From Candidatus Poribacteria bacterium (lineage in GTDB: Bacteria > Poribacteria > WGA-4E > JAJDTR01), in NCBI GenBank assembly GCA_028820655.1, contig JAPPIK010000024.1, positions 124,001 through 188,000 on the forward strand: 64,000 nucleotides of DNA, given 5' to 3'. Below are positions 61,252 to 64,000 of the stretch, piece after piece. The number at the start of each line of letters is the position of its first letter. The first letter of the stretch is position 1. Under the pieces are notes generated by a model, which did not search any database, had not been told where the DNA came from, and worked only from the letters and a program-made list of their open reading frames with translations. The translations under genes and the position numbers were made by a program.

Positions 61252-61709
61252 TTAGTTGCCGTGATTGAGTAGGTCAATCTCATCAAGTGTCTCCGGGGTC
61301 ACCGCCTTCTCAAAGAGCTCATCAAGGCGAGGGAGTTCCCGTATTGAATCAATCTCTTCGGCAAGGGATTCGGGGACGGCATCAAATCGAAGCCGCAGGA
61401 CTTTTAGAATACTGGCCTGTTTCGCTTCGATTCTCCCTAATTCAATGCCTTCTTCAATAGCCAGTTTCAAAACTAGATGTACAGCTCGTTGATTTCCCTG
61501 TTCTATACTCAGCATCGGTTAATGTTGCGCAATTGTGCGCCGAAGGTTTGTAGGAGCGATCTCCGAATCGCGACGGTCGGGAATCGGTGGGAACTCCTCC
61601 TACCACCTGCAAAACCCACGCTCTATTTCTTGACACTTAAAAGCGCAACATTCAACAGTGTAGAATATATGCCTTTTTCAATGAGATGCTCAGCCATTGT
61701 CTGTGCCAT
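61252..61709 (-). pseudogene. Broken stand-alone RpnS-like cassette, locus 2
   Basis: The cassette begins at the ATG at 61709 (MAQTMAEHLIEKG), then leaves the family pattern and stops after 28 residues. The expected body resumes at 61515 to 61252 with IELGRIEAKQASILKVLRLR and LFEKAVTPETLDEIDLLNHG. Between the two parts lies about 140 bases with an inverted GTCGCGATT-class REP at 61550. The simplest reading is insertion of repeat DNA into a third-type cassette. The second part has a possible start at 61515 and may be expressed as an 87-residue protein. Confidence 0.65.
61550..61574 (-). repeat. REP-like palindrome inside a broken cassette
   Basis: GTAGGAGCGATCTCCGAATC then GCGAC; GTCGCGATT class, inverted. 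Confidence 0.75.
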
Positions 61710-61806
61710 AGGTCTACCTCTTCTCTAGCTGGGCTGCCGGCCGTGTTGGTTGTGGATCGTGCCCCAAAGGCCTCCGCAAAGGCGGCGTGGTAAGAATGGC
61801 AGCTTC
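61710..61806 (-). repeat. 97-bp spacer repeat between Rpn cassettes, locus 2
   Basis: Same length and position as the spacers at 42093 and 42496, with more differences in its first third. GCCTCCGCAAAGGCGGC hairpin kept. Confidence 0.75.
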
Positions 61807-62064
61807 CTAACCATCAAATTCCTTTAAGTCAATCTCATCAAGCGTGTTTGCAGTGAGCACTCTTTCCAAGAGCGCATCAAGGCGGGGGAGACTCCGTATT
61901 GAGTTAATCTCGCCGGAAAGGGATGCGGGAACAGTATCAAATCGATGTCGCAGTATTTTGAGAACATCAGCCTGTTTCGCCTTAATCTCGCCTTGTTCGA
62001 TACCTTGCGCTTTACCTTGTTCAATGCCCTGTTCGATGAGATGCTCAGCCATTGTCTGTGCCAT
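61807..62064 (-). CDS. Nested in-frame RpnS-like product, locus 2
   Basis: 85 residues from the internal ATG at 62064, with GGAGGT seven bases upstream (62072-62077 on the plus strand reads ACCTCC). It starts MAQTMAEHLIEQGIEQGKAQ. The same site exists at locus 1, which argues that it is kept. Confidence 0.62.
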   Translation of the reverse strand: MAQTMAEHLIEQGIEQGKAQGIEQGEIKAKQADVLKILRHRFDTVPASLSGEINSIRSLPRLDALLERVLTANTLDEIDLKEFDG

Positions 62065-62889
62065 GAGTTCTACCTCCACTCTGTCTGATGCTTCTTGGAC
62101 GTGCTGCCCAAGAAGACGGGTCAATTCCGGATGTTCTTCAAACGGACGGCGATGCAGGATTAACAGCAGCAAATAGGAAATTGCCCGCCGCCTCTGCTGT
62201 GCGCTCGCTTCATCAAGGGTGTTGATATGCGACAATGCTTCAATCAATGCTTCGCTGAGCGCTTCTACAGTTGCTTGCTCTTTCTGAAGTACGGTTAACA
62301 ACCACCCGAGTGGATGGTCGAATTTGGTTAATTCCGATTCGTCTGTATCCTTTACGCCTAGAAACAGCGTGTCAAATTTGGGGACAAACCGAGAGAGTAC
62401 ATCGGGGATATCCATTATCGCATCAAGGGTCAGCGGGGTAGTCCATCTCTGCTCGCCCGTATAGAACACGATTGGCAAAATCGGACGGAAACGCCACTGA
62501 CCTTTGGGAACAGACTGCGATTCCCACTCTCGCCGCTGGGAATCCCAAATCTGGGTCATGTAAAACAGTACTCGAAACCCCATTGTCGGGTCAACGGTAG
62601 ATTGATGTTCGATGAGAATATAAATCAGTAGTTCATCAGTATCGGATTCGCTCTGAAACGGCACCCTGAACACAATATCAGATTCTTGCTCCCTCAGGTT
62701 GTCGGGAACAAAACTTCTGTTGAGTTGTACGATTTGACTAAAATCGATTAAATCCACCAATTCGCCTTCGACAATCTCAATCAATCCACGGACGTTCTCT
62801 CTGTCTTGGAATAGCCATCGGGCGCTGCGGTCGGAAAATTGTTCAATCCGAGCGTCGAAAAAATTGCGAATCTCTGATTCTTCTGGCAT
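61807..62889 (-). CDS. Rpn-family PD-(D/E)XK nuclease, full length, locus 2
   Basis: 360 residues, closely similar to the protein at 42593 over its whole length (same ESDIVF and YILIEHQSTVD core, D71 and E94-x-Q96). The main difference is in the C-terminal repeat: fewer AQGIEQGK-type units, and small changes in the last domain (PASLSGEINSIRSLPRLDAL, LDEIDLKEFDG). So two nuclease genes about 19 kb apart vary mostly in repeat number at the 3' end. GGGGAACG precedes the ATG. Defence or recombination-linked function is inferred from the family. Confidence 0.85.
   Translation of the reverse strand: MPEESEIRNFFDARIEQFSDRSARWLFQDRENVRGLIEIVEGELVDLIDFSQIVQLNRSFVPDNLREQESDIVFRVPFQSESDTDELLIYILIEHQSTVDPTMGFRVLFYMTQIWDSQRREWESQSVPKGQWRFRPILPIVFYTGEQRWTTPLTLDAIMDIPDVLSRFVPKFDTLFLGVKDTDESELTKFDHPLGWLLTVLQKEQATVEALSEALIEALSHINTLDEASAQQRRRAISYLLLLILHRRPFEEHPELTRLLGQHVQEASDRVEVELMAQTMAEHLIEQGIEQGKAQGIEQGEIKAKQADVLKILRHRFDTVPASLSGEINSIRSLPRLDALLERVLTANTLDEIDLKEFDG
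62072..62077 (-). promoter_or_regulatory. Internal Shine-Dalgarno in the Rpn gene, locus 2
   Basis: GGAGGT on the minus strand at the right distance from the internal ATG at 62064. One base differs from locus 1 further upstream (GTGGAGG versus GAGGAGG). Confidence 0.6.
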
Positions 62890-62946
62890 CGTTCCCCAAG
62901 ATTTTTACGCCGAATATCATGTCTTTTCAGCGCCAACGGGCAAACC

Positions 62947-64000
62947 TCAGTCCGCGACTGCCCTCAGGTTTGTTTGGAGGAAGTCCTGGACATCTATGAC
63001 ATTTCCGGTGTGGGAAGATTCGATAGCGGCAAACAACATGGCACAGCACTGGATATTGTCGTCAAGAGAGTTCGGGGGTGGGTCGCCGCCGTTGACCCAG
63101 TGCGCGAACGTTTCCCCGAGCCACGGATTGCACCATGCGGGCTGCTCCAAGAGCGGCACATCGTCTACAACGCGTTCACCGCTGAGATCGCTCATGACCC
63201 GCAGTTCACGGTTATCTAGTTCCAGAGTGGCGAGATCGCATTCCGCCCGGAAATATTCGCGCCGCCAGTTGTTGGTGGCGGTCGCACTCGTTTTGTTCCC
63301 TTCGTAAAACACTTGAACGCCATTTTGCATGGTAATGATGATTAAACCGTTGGAATCGCCCGCAAATTCGCCCCAAGGCGGATTCCATGTAACGGCGTAC
63401 AGCGTCTTGGCATCAGCGCCGGTGAGGGCGCGGATGATATCAAAATGGTGAACGGTGCCCTCTATCAATAGAGTGTCCGGGATGTCGTGACGAAAATGCC
63501 CCCAACGACCGTACTTGCGGCAATCCCATGAATTGCGCCCAATCAGGCTGCTGAGCTCGCCGTATTTGCCGCTTTTAATTTCGCGTTCCAAGGTCTGTTT
63601 GTCCTGGTCGAACCGGTGGGTCATGGTAACAGCCATCTTCAACCCTGCCTTCTTGACCTTGTGATAGATACGGCAGCACGCATCCATCGTGTCGGCGATG
63701 GGCTTTTCGGAGAGAATGTGGCATCCGTGATCTACGGCGAGATTAACAAACTCCTCGTGGTGGGCAGGGGGTACGACAATATTAATGAAGTCGGGCTTGT
63801 TCTCCGCGATCGCCTGTTCCGCACTGGTGTAGAGTTGGTCGTCACGAAGCCCCAAATACTTCTTGGCGTTGGGGAGAATGTCTGGGTCGATGTCGACGGC
63901 GGCAACGGGCACTGCCAAGCCTAGTTCCATAAGGCGCGGCACTACCGCGTCGCACCAGTGGCGTCCCTGTCCGCCGACACCGATTTGGATACATTCAAGG
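62947..64000 (-). CDS. Gfo/Idh/MocA family oxidoreductase (5' end beyond window)
   Basis: 351 codons to the window edge, open at the N-terminus: the frame still runs through IQIGVGGQGRHW, which is the Rossmann dinucleotide loop, so the start lies beyond 64000 rather than at the GTG at 63942. Further marks are LSEKPIAD (Lys-Pro of the active site), MTHRFDQDK and IEGTVHHFDIIRALTGADAK with the catalytic His. NAD(P)-dependent oxidoreductase on sugars or inositols. It lies 57 bases upstream of the second Rpn gene, on the same strand. Confidence 0.85.
   Translation of the reverse strand, partial: LECIQIGVGGQGRHWCDAVVPRLMELGLAVPVAAVDIDPDILPNAKKYLGLRDDQLYTSAEQAIAENKPDFINIVVPPAHHEEFVNLAVDHGCHILSEKPIADTMDACCRIYHKVKKAGLKMAVTMTHRFDQDKQTLEREIKSGKYGELSSLIGRNSWDCRKYGRWGHFRHDIPDTLLIEGTVHHFDIIRALTGADAKTLYAVTWNPPWGEFAGDSNGLIIITMQNGVQVFYEGNKTSATATNNWRREYFRAECDLATLELDNRELRVMSDLSGERVVDDVPLLEQPAWCNPWLGETFAHWVNGGDPPPNSLDDNIQCCAMLFAAIESSHTGNVIDVQDFLQTNLRAVAD

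Noticed and set aside
1-64000. A RAYT or other transposase able to move the REPs and nested elements
   Set aside because: No frame in this window shows a Y1 HUH motif with matching length; only the tail of an IS3-type transposase was found.
1-64000. tRNA or rRNA genes
   Set aside because: No TTCG/TTCA-A T-arm with matching acceptor ends or rRNA-like conserved stretch was noticed by eye. A covariance-model scan would be needed to exclude tRNAs fully.

Overview
The window reads as a chromosomal piece of an uncultured bacterium, most likely of the Candidatus Poribacteria type. This is inferred from content, not from a marker gene: several phytanoyl-CoA dioxygenase-like oxygenases, enolase-superfamily dehydratases, PIG-L deacetylases, a sulfatase, Gfo/Idh and SDR dehydrogenases, exported TolB-like and kelch propellers, DUF5916 proteins, a leucine-rich-repeat fragment, and intergenic DNA crowded with palindromic repeats. 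No rRNA, tRNA, CRISPR array or prophage was seen. About fifty genes or gene remnants are called, most on the minus strand.

Layout. 1-10.3 kb: a truncated MFS transporter, a TIM-barrel sugar isomerase, two tandem CBM9/DUF5916 proteins, a PhyH oxygenase, a metallo-beta-lactamase-fold hydrolase and an SMP-30 lactonase. 10.7-15.9 kb: a five-gene run of exported HEAT-like or unknown proteins. 16-28.9 kb: carbohydrate and acid-sugar genes (two exported glycosidase-like proteins, enolase-type dehydratase, PIG-L, GH32/43-like propeller, Ldh_2 dehydrogenase, HpcH/HpaI aldolase, GNAT), separated by repeat-filled gaps. 29-30.4 kb: decayed DNA with an LRR fragment and a transposase tail. 30.4-34.2 kb: two polytopic GT-C-like membrane proteins. 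34.7-41.4 kb: five TolB-like exported propellers in tandem. 41.9-43.7 kb and 61.2-62.9 kb: two Rpn-family nuclease loci. 43.7-60.9 kb: more PhyH, epimerase, PIG-L, HicBA, sulfatase, a kinase/PhyH/kinase cluster, SDRs, a DUF3604 PHP-domain protein, a ManD/GalD-like dehydratase, a medium-chain dehydrogenase and a kelch protein. The window ends inside a Gfo/Idh/MocA gene.

How the genes may work together (inference): secreted or surface proteins bind and cut glycans, the sulfatase and deacetylases strip substituents, and dehydratases, aldolase, isomerase and dehydrogenases process the released acidic sugars.

Two things stand out. First, a short modular element (about 35-110 bp, beginning GATCTCTAT and ending CTTGATC) occurs at about 24 places. 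Where empty and occupied sites can be compared, it sits inside REP-like palindromes of several unrelated sequences, always in the same orientation relative to their GTAG end. Second, both full-length Rpn genes carry a strong internal Shine-Dalgarno and ATG before the C-terminal domain, as described for the intragenic antitoxin RpnS, and stand-alone copies of exactly that C-terminal cassette lie downstream, separated by a conserved 97-bp spacer.
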